Below are positions 8,089 through 15,707 of a stretch of 45,579 nucleotides of DNA, in pieces. The notes beneath the pieces are model-generated. The model was not told the DNA's origin. It did not search any database and saw nothing but the letters and a program-made list of their open reading frames with translations. The position numbers were made by a program, and so were the translations under genes. The DNA is taken from contig NZ_AZGM01000128.1 in assembly GCF_001435935.1 (NCBI RefSeq), positions 1 through 45,579 of the forward strand, given 5' to 3'. This DNA comes from Limosilactobacillus panis DSM 6035. Its GTDB lineage: Bacteria > Bacillota > Bacilli > Lactobacillales > Lactobacillaceae. The first letter of the stretch is position 1, and every line of letters begins with the position of its first letter.

Positions 8089-10014
8089 CTACTTGAACTT
8101 AACCGTGGCTACTTGGTCACCATGCTTAACGTCATTGCCGTAGTCAATTTTCGTGAATTCAATAACCCTTTGTGGCTGGGTAAAGAAGTTAACTACCGTA
8201 TCTTGGTAACCAGCCTCGGTGATTAGTTGCCGGTCAAAGTCGAACAACAAGTCACCCTTCTTGACCCTTTGCCCATCATTATAGTGGGTAACGAATCCTT
8301 CACCACGCATGTTGACGGTCCCGACACCAATATGGACAAGTAATTCTAGTCCATCGTCAGATACGATTCCAAAGGCGTGCTTAGTCCCAAAGGTGAAGAT
8401 AATTTTCCCATCAAATGGCGCATAGACGTGGTTACTGCTTGGCTTGATGGCAAATCCTTTGCCAGGGAATGCCTTACCGTCCTGGTCGATGACGTCCTTC
8501 ATTGGAACAAGTTGCCCATCAACCGGGGCGTAAACCGTGGTTTCCTTGGTTTCATCAGCAGCCTCACGTGGAGCTTGGCCAGTAACGTTGCCTTCAGCGA
8601 GCTTGTCCTTTAATTCTTCAACGACTAACGCGTGTTTCTTCTCACTCAGGGTAACCTTGGTCAAGAAGACCAGGATAGCGAGGATGGCGAATGCCAGCGG
8701 AATATAGAAGGCGAAACTATCGAAGGTGTGAATATCGTGGGCAGTCATATCGGCAGCCGTGGCCGTTCCGGTCATCCCGGCGGCGATGGCAATGTAACCA
8801 ACCAGCCCGTTGGAAATAGCACCGGTCAACTTATCAATCATTGGCCGCACGGCAAGCACAACGGCTTCGTTCCGCTGGCCGTTCTTTAATTGACCGTACT
8901 CGATAGCATCAGTCAAGGTCAGAACAGTTACCAGTTGGGCAAAGTTAATATTAAAGAAGACTAGTCCAAGGTCCATCATGAAGACGTTCGAACGGAAGAA
9001 GATGAAGATGACATAAGCCAGGATCATTGAAACTTGACCGGCCGTGAACAACCACTTCCGCGGGATGAACTTGTTCAAAATTGGGAACAGTGGACTGGTG
9101 CAGAAACCAATGATGGTAGCAATAACACCAACGATCCAGAATTCGCCTGGCTTGCCAATGACGAACTTGTAGAGGTAGAAAAGAACCCCGTTAGTAATAA
9201 CGTATGCACATGAGTAGAGCAGGTATGCCAAACCTGGCCACAAGATTTGGTCGTTGTGGAAAATGGCGGAGAAGACCTCCCGAATGGTCGTCTTGTCTTG
9301 AGCAGAGTTCCGAATGATGTTGTGCTTTTCCTTAGTCCCGAAGCAGACTGCCAGGGCACTGAGCAGGGCAACTAATGATACGATGGCAGCAAAGGCAAAC
9401 CAACCGATGGGTCCTTCCTTATGCTGCCCCGTTGCCAAGTAGGTAAAGTAGGTAACAACTGGCACAACGATGATGGTTAGCCCATTCCAACCAATCGTTC
9501 CGGCAAAGGCACCCAGCGAAGTGTAAATTCCCCGCTCTGCGGAGTCTTCACTCAATGCTGGAACCATGCCCCAGTAGGAAACGTCAGAGAAAGAATAGAA
9601 GATATCAAAGGAAATAAAGATAATAACAAAAAGAATTGCAAAGAGAACCCAGTTAAACTTTGCCAGGCCAAAAATCCCGGTAAAGAGGATCAGCAACAGG
9701 ATGACACTGATAATGTTACCCGCTAGAATCCAGGGTTTAAATTTTCCCCACCTCGTCTTGGTATTGTCAACGATGTTACCCAAAAGTGGGTCAACTACTA
9801 ATTCAATGATCCGCACTGCAACAATTAACCCGGTGATCAAACCAATTAACTTATTTGCCACCGACTTCTCCAAGCCGTTAAACATGCCACCGGTAACGAA
9901 GATAATGAAGTAGGTACTCATTACCCCGTAAAAAGCCGAGTGACCAACGTTACCAAAGCAGAAAGATGCGCGTGAGATCCACTGCTTGGCCGTTATCTTA
10001 TGACCCTGTGCCAT
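8089..10014 (-). CDS. lacS: Galactoside permease LacS/RafP type with EIIA domain
   Basis: A 641-residue GPH-family (glycoside-pentoside-hexuronide:cation symporter) carrier. Residues 1 to about 465 give 12 membrane segments, with the DPLLGNIVDNTKTRWGKF region between early helices as in LacS. The C-terminal part (about 495-641) is an EIIA(Glc)-like domain, with the likely phosphorylated histidine at 561 in LLVHIGVGTVN. In LacS of Streptococcus thermophilus phosphorylation of this domain by HPr tunes transport. It is first in an operon with the GH42 enzyme. A 14-bp LacI-family dyad overlaps the start of transcription upstream. Lactose or another beta-galactoside is the likely substrate; raffinose permeases share this architecture. 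Confidence 0.9.
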   Translation of the reverse strand: MAQGHKITAKQWISRASFCFGNVGHSAFYGVMSTYFIIFVTGGMFNGLEKSVANKLIGLITGLIVAVRIIELVVDPLLGNIVDNTKTRWGKFKPWILAGNIISVILLLILFTGIFGLAKFNWVLFAILFVIIFISFDIFYSFSDVSYWGMVPALSEDSAERGIYTSLGAFAGTIGWNGLTIIVVPVVTYFTYLATGQHKEGPIGWFAFAAIVSLVALLSALAVCFGTKEKHNIIRNSAQDKTTIREVFSAIFHNDQILWPGLAYLLYSCAYVITNGVLFYLYKFVIGKPGEFWIVGVIATIIGFCTSPLFPILNKFIPRKWLFTAGQVSMILAYVIFIFFRSNVFMMDLGLVFFNINFAQLVTVLTLTDAIEYGQLKNGQRNEAVVLAVRPMIDKLTGAISNGLVGYIAIAAGMTGTATAADMTAHDIHTFDSFAFYIPLAFAILAILVFLTKVTLSEKKHALVVEELKDKLAEGNVTGQAPREAADETKETTVYAPVDGQLVPMKDVIDQDGKAFPGKGFAIKPSSNHVYAPFDGKIIFTFGTKHAFGIVSDDGLELLVHIGVGTVNMRGEGFVTHYNDGQRVKKGDLLFDFDRQLITEAGYQDTVVNFFTQPQRVIEFTKIDYGNDVKHGDQVATVKFK

Positions 10015-10049
10015 AATAAACAGACCCCCTGTAATTAAATCAAAAATTC

Positions 10050-10063
10050 TGTAACCGTTTACA
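10050..10063. promoter_or_regulatory. LacI-family operator / cre-like site
   Basis: TGTAACCGTTTACA is a near-perfect 14-bp palindrome with the central CG typical of LacI/GalR-family sites, and it also fits the CcpA cre consensus. It lies directly downstream of the -10 box of the lacS promoter, where a bound repressor would block transcription. Either CcpA or the adjacent LacI-family protein (10162-11172) could use it; the sequence does not decide. Confidence 0.75.
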
Positions 10064-10069
10064 AGGCAT

Positions 10070-10098
10070 AGTATAATCCTTTGCTTAAATTTAGTAAA
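10070..10098 (-). promoter_or_regulatory. lacS-GH42 promoter
   Basis: On the minus strand TTTACT (10093-10098) and TATACT (10070-10075) are separated by exactly 17 bases. The operator at 10050-10063 starts six bases after the -10 box. Confidence 0.65.
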
Positions 10099-10143
10099 GG
10101 ATTTATTAATATTATAAAATTATTACCAAAGGGGCATAAAAAA

Positions 10144-10162
10144 ACGGCTAAGAATAAGCCGT
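10144..10162 (-). terminator. Terminator of the LacI-family gene
   Basis: ACGGCT and AGCCGT separated by seven bases, overlapping the stop codon of the regulator. On the minus strand it is followed by a run of T (the A run at 10137-10143). Confidence 0.7.
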
Positions 10163-11172
10163 CATTTTTTCGTTGTGAAACTTTTCCGCTCCACCAGGCT
10201 AGTGTTTACCGTTAAATGAATATGGGGCCGGTCCGGGTGGATAATCAGGTCCTGGAGCAACTTAATTGCCATCCGACTCAGGGTCTCCTGGTTGATGTTG
10301 TATGAAGTCAACGGCGGAGAAACATAGCGGGCCACCTCGCTATTGTTAATGCTGATCACGGCCGTATCACGGGGAACGATAACACCATTTTCATTAAATG
10401 CCTGCAGGACGCCAACACTCAGGGTATCTGAGGCCACAATAAACGCCGCCGGCAAGCGGTCCCCACATTCGTCCAGTACCCTTTTCCCCAGTGCATAGCC
10501 ATTTTCAATGTTGAAGGGCCCATCGACAAACATCGGGGCCTCCTTGATATTATTATCAATTGACGTAAACTCGCGAAAGGCCATTTCACGAATATCTGGT
10601 TGCTGAACATGGTCCATATTTAGGCCCGTTCCCCCGATGAAGCCAATTCGCTGGTAACCAGCAGCGGTCAAGCGGCAAAGGGCATCCCGAATCGTTAATG
10701 AGAGATTGGGGCGCACGGAATCAAACATGTCGGGAGCGGGGTTGATATCAACAAATACCCCGTTTGATAACGCATTGTGAAGTAACACCAGCTTTTCCTT
10801 AGTCAGACGGTTGGACCCAACCCCGATAAAGCCTTGAAATGAAGCAGCTTTTGCTACCAGGTCCTCAATCCTTTCAAATACTTGCACTTGGAAACCATTT
10901 TGTTTGATCAGCTTCAGGATGGCATCCTTTAAGGAAGCAAAGTATTCATCCTGAAGCTGCTCTTTACCGCTGACCCGGTAAAGGAGGGCAATTACCGGTC
11001 GAATCGAATCCTGCTTTTGGTGGTCTGCCCAGTAGCCAAGGTCGTTAGCCACTTTTAAGATTTTACTCCGTGTGCTAGCGGTGATTGATAGGTTGGGGTC
11101 ATTATTCAGTAAGCGCGAGACCGTTGCTGGAGAAAAACCAGACTTTTCCGCAATTTCTTTTATCGTCGCCAT
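10162..11172 (-). CDS. LacI/GalR-family transcriptional regulator
   Basis: A 336-residue LacI-family DNA-binding protein. The helix-turn-helix is at the N terminus (TIKEIAEKSGFSPATVSRLLN), followed by the hinge and a periplasmic-binding-protein-like sugar domain (about 60-330). Its position directly upstream of lacS-GH42 in the same direction, and the LacI-type palindrome at that promoter, make it the probable galactoside-responsive local repressor. The AAAAGAGATGC stretch before ATG is a modest ribosome site. It has its own terminator overlapping the stop codon, so it is probably transcribed separately from lacS. The inducer is not visible from the sequence. Confidence 0.88.
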   Translation of the reverse strand: MATIKEIAEKSGFSPATVSRLLNNDPNLSITASTRSKILKVANDLGYWADHQKQDSIRPVIALLYRVSGKEQLQDEYFASLKDAILKLIKQNGFQVQVFERIEDLVAKAASFQGFIGVGSNRLTKEKLVLLHNALSNGVFVDINPAPDMFDSVRPNLSLTIRDALCRLTAAGYQRIGFIGGTGLNMDHVQQPDIREMAFREFTSIDNNIKEAPMFVDGPFNIENGYALGKRVLDECGDRLPAAFIVASDTLSVGVLQAFNENGVIVPRDTAVISINNSEVARYVSPPLTSYNINQETLSRMAIKLLQDLIIHPDRPHIHLTVNTSLVERKSFTTKK

Positions 11173-11314
11173 TGTGCATCTCTTTTCCGTTCTTAATCTT
11201 TACTTTTATTTTAGCACTTGTTAGTAAATTATTGCTTTACGAACATTTCTTTTCGGCGGGCCACAGCGCAATTAGCTGCTTAAAAACCGGCTGCAGACGT
11301 TTTCGCTGTGTTTT

Positions 11315-12100
11315 TTATGAAACGTAGAAGGACATCGTCGCCGCCGCGTCAGTGATCGGGATGGGAACCCGGTCGTTTTTATGCTGTGGTTCGTGTACGG
11401 TCACGTTGGTACTAAAATACGGGAAATTAGAGTAGCGAGTAATCTCAGTAAGGGCGTCCTGCTCAGCTTGATAAAGGAACTTAGCGTTGGGAATATGGTT
11501 CTGGATGATTTGCTTCCAAGGGCCGATATCATTCAGGACGATAAAGCTCAACCCCTGAAGTTCTTTAAACGAGACCGCCTGCTTACTGGCGAGAAACATG
11601 AACCGGTCTAGGTTAACATAGAGATGTTCCGTCCCGACGTAGAGGGACTCGACCTGATCAGTCTGAATTTCGTGGCTTGTGAAGCAAAAGGTGTACTGGT
11701 TGCTTTCCAAGCCTTTTAAAACGTCTTGGGGCTGGACAAAGTTATGGTCAATCTTTAGGTCAAAATACTTGGTCAGTTGATTAGTAACCACCAACGGGCC
11801 CAGAGCGGTGGATCTCACCATGATTGTCCGTTGGGTTAGCGCAAAGTTCTGTATCTGGGTAACGAACTCCCGGTTAGCAGTCAAGAGCTCCTTTGCCTTG
11901 CGCGCCGCTAGTTTGCCAGTCTTGGTCAAGGTAATTTTGTTGGGCTGGCGGTCAAAGAGCTTGACATTGAGCTCACTTTCCAATTTTTGCATCCCCCGAG
12001 TTACAGTCGGCTGCGTCACTCTTAGTTGGGCTGCTGTCTTGGCAAGCGTCTTATTCTCACTAAAGGCAACTAATTCAGCTAATAAGTAATTTTCAATCAT
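11315..12100 (-). CDS. LysR-family transcriptional regulator
   Basis: A 261-residue LysR-type regulator with an N-terminal winged helix (MIENYLLAELVAFSENKTLA, then TQPTVTRGMQKLESELNVKLFDR). Its effector-binding part is shorter than the usual ~220 residues. I place the start at 12100 because GGAGGTGG precedes that ATG; the frame runs nine codons further upstream without a site. It is divergent from two tandem aldo/keto reductases, and a LysR-type ATAC-N7-GTAT dyad lies between them. Autoregulation and control of the reductases is the simple reading, as is usual for divergent LysR genes; the signal is unknown. Confidence 0.85.
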   Translation of the reverse strand: MIENYLLAELVAFSENKTLAKTAAQLRVTQPTVTRGMQKLESELNVKLFDRQPNKITLTKTGKLAARKAKELLTANREFVTQIQNFALTQRTIMVRSTALGPLVVTNQLTKYFDLKIDHNFVQPQDVLKGLESNQYTFCFTSHEIQTDQVESLYVGTEHLYVNLDRFMFLASKQAVSFKELQGLSFIVLNDIGPWKQIIQNHIPNAKFLYQAEQDALTEITRYSNFPYFSTNVTVHEPQHKNDRVPIPITDAAATMSFYVS

Positions 12101-12118
12101 GTCACCACCTCCGCCTTT

Positions 12119-12139
12119 AGTATACATTAAACGTATGCT
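12119..12139. promoter_or_regulatory. Candidate LysR-type operator
   Basis: AGTATAC and GTATGCT are separated by seven bases. The core ATAC-N7-GTAT contains the T-N11-A pattern typical of LysR-family sites. It lies just upstream of the LysR start, between it and the divergent reductase gene. Confidence 0.5.
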
Positions 12140-12217
12140 ACCATCGAAATTTAGTAATTTTCTTTCCGGAAAAATGCAGCTAAGATATGGTCAACAATTA
12201 ATTCAGGAGGAGATAAC

Positions 12218-13102
12218 ATGGCGGATATTAACGTACCAACGGTTAAACTAAACAACGGGGTTAAGATGCCTACGCTCGGCTTTGGGGTCTTCCAGGTTCC
12301 GGACCTGGATGAGGCGGAACAAGCCGTTACCGATGCCCTCAACACTGGCTACCGGCTAATTGACACTGCCGCAGCCTACCAAAACGAAGAAGCGGTCGGC
12401 AAGGCTATCAAGAACAGTAATGTTAAACGAGAAGACATCTTCGTCACCTCGAAACTGTGGGTTGCCGACTTCAATTACAAACGGGCTAAGGCGGGGATCG
12501 ACGCTTCCTTGCAAAAGTTGGGGCTTAACTACATAGACCTCTACCTCCTTCACCAACCCTACGGTGATACTATGGGCGCTTGGCGGGCACTTGAAGAGGC
12601 CCAACAGGAAGGTAAAATCCGCGCTATCGGGGTTTCTAACTTTTACGCTGACCAACTAAAGAACCTGGAGCTGACAATGCCCGTTAAACCGGCCGTTAAC
12701 CAAATTGAGGTCAATCCCTGGTACCAACAGACCCGCGAAGTTAAGTTTGCCCAGGGTGAAGACATTCAGGTCGAAGCCTGGGCCCCATTCGCCGAGGGCA
12801 AGCACAATATCTTTAATAATGAAACGATTGCCGCCATTGCGGAAAAACATGGTAAGAGCAATGGTCAAGTTATTCTACGCTGGCTCCTCCAACGGGGAAT
12901 CACCGTTATTCCAAAGTCCGTCCACCAGAATCGGATGGCCGAAAACATCGCTGTCTTTGACTTTGAACTTTCTGATGATGAGATGAAGGCAATGGCGGCC
13001 CTAGGCAAGGGTGAAAGTCAATTTTTTGACCACCGCGACCCAGTCACAATTGAACAGATCTTTGGTTCTAGTTTGAAGGCCGTTCAAGAGGATGAAAAGT
13101 AA
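12218..13102 (+). CDS. Aldo/keto reductase (2,5-diketogluconate reductase-like)
   Basis: A 294-residue (beta/alpha)8 NADPH-dependent aldo/keto reductase. The catalytic tetrad is intact: D49 and Y54 (LIDTAAAYQNE), K79 (VTSKLW) and H112 (LLHQPYG). The cofactor-binding IPKSVH motif is near residue 230. GGAGGAG precedes ATG. It is the first of two paralogous genes 15 bases apart. Such enzymes reduce aldehydes, dicarbonyls and keto sugars in the cytosol; the specific substrate cannot be read. The divergent LysR gene is a likely regulator. An extra TTTCCGGAAA palindrome lies at 12166-12175 in the promoter region. Confidence 0.9.
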   Translation: MADINVPTVKLNNGVKMPTLGFGVFQVPDLDEAEQAVTDALNTGYRLIDTAAAYQNEEAVGKAIKNSNVKREDIFVTSKLWVADFNYKRAKAGIDASLQKLGLNYIDLYLLHQPYGDTMGAWRALEEAQQEGKIRAIGVSNFYADQLKNLELTMPVKPAVNQIEVNPWYQQTREVKFAQGEDIQVEAWAPFAEGKHNIFNNETIAAIAEKHGKSNGQVILRWLLQRGITVIPKSVHQNRMAENIAVFDFELSDDEMKAMAALGKGESQFFDHRDPVTIEQIFGSSLKAVQEDEK

Positions 13103-13117
13103 AGGAGTAAATTAAAC

Positions 13118-13981
13118 ATGACAATACCAACATTTAAGTTAAACGATGGCAACGATATCCCAGCATTCGGCTTTGGGGTGTTCCAGATCCCGGCCAATGG
13201 TTCAACCTATAATGCCGTTAAGCTGGCCTTAGCAGCCGGCTACCGACATATCGATACTGCCGTGGCCTACTTTAATGAACAGGAAGTTGGCAAGGCCATC
13301 AAGGACAGCGGCATTCCTCGTGATCAAATCTGGGTTACCTCTAAAATGTGGCTCCAGGACTACAAGTACGAAGATGCCAAAAAGGCCATCGATACCTCCT
13401 TGCGAAAGCTTGGTCTAGATTACATTGACCTCTACCTTCTTCACCAGCCATATGGCGCCGTCGATGAGGCTTGGCGGGCAATGGAAGAAGCACAGAAAAC
13501 AGGCAAGATTCGCTCCATTGGGGTTTCTAACATGACCCCCAAGCTCTGGAACAAGTGGGTACCAAACTTTAATGTGAACCCTGCCGTCAACCAGGTCGAA
13601 TTCAACCCCTACTTCCAGCAAAAGGAACTGCGGCAAATCTTATCCCAAGCCCACACAACACTGGAAGCTTGGGCCCCACTGGGTGAAGGTAACCAGAACC
13701 TGTTTGCTGAACCACTGTTGAATAATCTCGCCAAGAAGTACGGTAAGGACGTCGGTCAGGTTATCCTCCGCTTCGAACACCAGGAAGGCGTGATTGTCTT
13801 TCCAAAGTCCGTTCATGAGGCCCGGATCAAGTCAAACCAGGAGATCTTCGACTTTGAGCTGACCTCCGACGAGATGGACGCCATCCGGGCCCTCGATAAG
13901 GGCAAGGGAATGCATGATCCGGACGCCCCCGGTGTGGCAAAAGCCCTACTCAGCGCCTTTGACGTGCACGCAAATGATTGA
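13118..13981 (+). CDS. Aldo/keto reductase, paralogue of the preceding gene
   Basis: A 287-residue aldo/keto reductase with an intact tetrad: D46, Y51 (HIDTAVAYFNE), K76 (VTSKMW) and H109 (LLHQPYG). The similarity to the upstream gene across the whole length points to an old tandem duplication. GGAG lies before ATG, 15 bases after the upstream stop, so the two are co-transcribed; the hairpin 13990-14026 closes the unit. Sequence around the substrate loops differs, for example NVNPAVNQVEFNPYF against PVKPAVNQIEVNPWY, so substrate preference may differ. Role: reduction of reactive carbonyls or keto sugars, not further resolved. Confidence 0.9.
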   Translation: MTIPTFKLNDGNDIPAFGFGVFQIPANGSTYNAVKLALAAGYRHIDTAVAYFNEQEVGKAIKDSGIPRDQIWVTSKMWLQDYKYEDAKKAIDTSLRKLGLDYIDLYLLHQPYGAVDEAWRAMEEAQKTGKIRSIGVSNMTPKLWNKWVPNFNVNPAVNQVEFNPYFQQKELRQILSQAHTTLEAWAPLGEGNQNLFAEPLLNNLAKKYGKDVGQVILRFEHQEGVIVFPKSVHEARIKSNQEIFDFELTSDEMDAIRALDKGKGMHDPDAPGVAKALLSAFDVHAND

Positions 13982-13989
13982 AAATTTTG

Positions 13990-14026
13990 AAAACGAGCCT
14001 GCGGTGAAAAGCTGCAAGCTCGTTTT
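13990..14026 (+). terminator. Terminator of the aldo/keto reductase operon
   Basis: AAAACGAGC and GCTCGTTTT form a nine-bp stem around a 19-base loop that itself contains a short GC pairing, followed by TTTTA. Confidence 0.8.
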
Positions 14027-14101
14027 TATAGTCATCATTTAAGATGAAACTAGGTAAGTCTACTTGTTAACATTTACCTAGTAATTTTAGTTGATTTTTC
14101 C

Positions 14102-14328
14102 CTAGTCATTACGGTCAGTTTGTTTATCCTTAGCAATCAACCGGTCGATATACGTCTCATCACCAACTTTAGTAACCTGGATCATCCCATCCCCGGCATT
14201 TGGATTACCAATACCACAAACCGCTAATTAAGTCACTGGGGGAACATCGCTTTGGGCTGGTCCTTACTCGGCCGATAAAACGCTTTTTGTTCTTCCTTGA
14301 AATCGTCCGCCACTACTATCTCTTCCAT
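14102..14328 (-). pseudogene. Decayed small gene downstream of the deacylase
   Basis: On the minus strand an ATG overlaps the final stop of the deacylase pseudogene by one base (TAATG), as in coupled genes. It encodes MEEIVVADDFKEEQKAFYRP and about 12 more residues, then hits a stop. A second frame continues as GNPNAGDGMIQVTKVGDE to a TAG at 14102-14104. The 227-base length is not a multiple of three, so at least one indel has occurred. I do not recognise the family; the VTKVGDETY stretch resembles a segment of P-type ATPases but this is weak. Confidence 0.45.
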
Positions 14329-14788
14329 TACACTTGAGCCTTAACAACCGGGTTGCCCCACTGCTTTAATAGTTTCAATAAACCCCAAACAGGTAAAATA
14401 ACTGTTTATTGGTTCGTGTTCGGGTGACACCCAATCTGATCATGATGGTCAACAATGTCTTGATCAAAAATCACGGTAACTTGGCGATCCTGGTTATTGA
14501 TTAAGTTCATTGGTGAAACGGCACCAGAATAAATACCCAGGTAGTTTGTTAGATTAGCATCCGAAGCAAACTTGAGCCGGTTCCCATGGACAATCTGCCG
14601 TAACTGCTTCATATCGAGGCGCTTATTTTTATCAATAACGACTAAATAAAAACCATTGCTATTCTTAAGAAAGAGGTCCTTGGCCCGAGCAAAGGCATAA
14701 CCCTGGACATATTTGTCCACTTCCTCGGCTGTATACACCGGGGATGATCAATTTCTTAGTCAAGGGCACTGAGAACTTGATTAACCAT
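14328..14788 (-). pseudogene. YbaK/ProX-type prolyl-tRNA deacylase, decayed
   Basis: The middle frame (14406-14738) has the hallmarks of the YbaK/ProX editing family, which hydrolyses mischarged Ala-tRNA(Pro): YLVVIDKNKRLDMKQLRQ, KFASDANLTNYLG, GAVSPMNLINN and VTVIFDQD. Three lesions are visible. The true start appears to be the ATG at 14788 (MVNQVLSALD) behind AAGGTGA, followed at once by TAA. A C4 run just before VYTAEE needs a fifth C to join EIDHP to PVYTAEE. After HPNTNQ a TAA interrupts a continuation TVILPVWGLLKLLKQW that ends at 14328. The family is normally ~160 residues. It is divergent from nrtR. Confidence 0.75.
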
Positions 14789-14891
14789 CAGATCACCTTC
14801 TTTAATAAATTCTACTGTATCGCATCATTACAGCACAAAAGGTAAATGCTAAAATAGAAGTAGCTAATTATCTGGAAAGGAGGAGCCCAGA

Positions 14892-15599
14892 TTGGATAAT
14901 AAGATTGTTGCCCGCCCCTTAGTAACCATCACGAATGTTATTTGGAGCTTTAATACGGAACTGCACCGGCCACAGTTATTATTAATTAAACGGGCCGACG
15001 AACCATTAAGGGGAAAGTGGGCCTTGCCAGAAACCTTGTTACGTAGTCATGAAAGTGCTGATGCAGCGTGCATTCGCTTGATTGAGGATAAAATCGGCCT
15101 CCAGGTGCCGATAAGTTCAACTGAACAATTGGCCACTTTTACTGATCCCAACCGGGTTGCTGGTAACCGGGTCTTATCATTAGCCTACATGACTTACCTG
15201 CCCTCGACGCCCAAGCTGCATCCAGGTTACGGGGCAACTGACGCCCAATGGTTTATCCTGAGTGCTGATCAGCACCAGTATGTGATCAGTCACGATCGGC
15301 AGCAATTCGTCTTAACAACGCCTTCTGATCTTGCGTTTGACCATGTTCAAATTATCAACACCGCAATCAACCGGATTAAAAATAAGCTCGATTACCAACC
15401 GGGCATCCTCCACATTCTCGGTGATTTCTTCACCCTGCGCCAGGCCCGGGAAGTCTTTGCGGCCTTCTTAGGAACCACTCCCGATAAAATCGATAATTCC
15501 AATTTTAAGAAAACCCATAATCACCTGTTTAAGGAAGTCGGCACCGCCTCATTACAACATTCAGGCCGGCCACCAAAGTTGTTTAAGATAAATTGTTAA
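14892..15599 (+). CDS. nrtR: NrtR-type Nudix regulator of NAD metabolism
   Basis: A 235-residue protein with an N-terminal Nudix fold (about 8-150) and a C-terminal winged helix (about 155-235, FFTLRQAREVFAAFLG, then NSNFKKTHNHL). The Nudix box is degenerate: the usual REUxEExG becomes RLIEDKIG, so the metal-binding glutamates are mostly lost and hydrolysis is unlikely. This matches NrtR repressors, which sense ADP-ribose or related NAD metabolites. The start is TTG eight bases after AAAGGAGG. The genes that follow, pncB and pncA, are classical NrtR targets, and a 27-bp dyad at the pncB promoter is its probable operator. Confidence 0.88.
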   Translation: MDNKIVARPLVTITNVIWSFNTELHRPQLLLIKRADEPLRGKWALPETLLRSHESADAACIRLIEDKIGLQVPISSTEQLATFTDPNRVAGNRVLSLAYMTYLPSTPKLHPGYGATDAQWFILSADQHQYVISHDRQQFVLTTPSDLAFDHVQIINTAINRIKNKLDYQPGILHILGDFFTLRQAREVFAAFLGTTPDKIDNSNFKKTHNHLFKEVGTASLQHSGRPPKLFKINC

Positions 15600-15609
15600 T
15601 TTTATAAAC

Positions 15610-15637
15610 TTGCATTTTCAAGAAGAGTATCTATACT
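15610..15637 (+). promoter_or_regulatory. pncB-pncA promoter
   Basis: TTGCAT (15610-15615) and TATACT (15632-15637), 16 bases apart, upstream of pncB and just before the dyad at 15644-15670. Confidence 0.6.
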
Positions 15638-15643
15638 AGACGT

Positions 15644-15670
15644 AAATAAAAGTCAAAGATACTTTTATTT
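15644..15670. promoter_or_regulatory. Candidate NrtR operator
   Basis: A perfect inverted repeat, AAATAAAAGT-N7-ACTTTTATTT. It begins six bases after the -10 box and so overlaps the transcription start, the position expected for a repressor site. A weak AT-rich terminator for nrtR is a less likely alternative because the stem has almost no GC. Confidence 0.6.
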
Positions 15671-15707
15671 TTACGATAATTAAAGTACTTTTTACTTAAA
15701 AGAAAGT

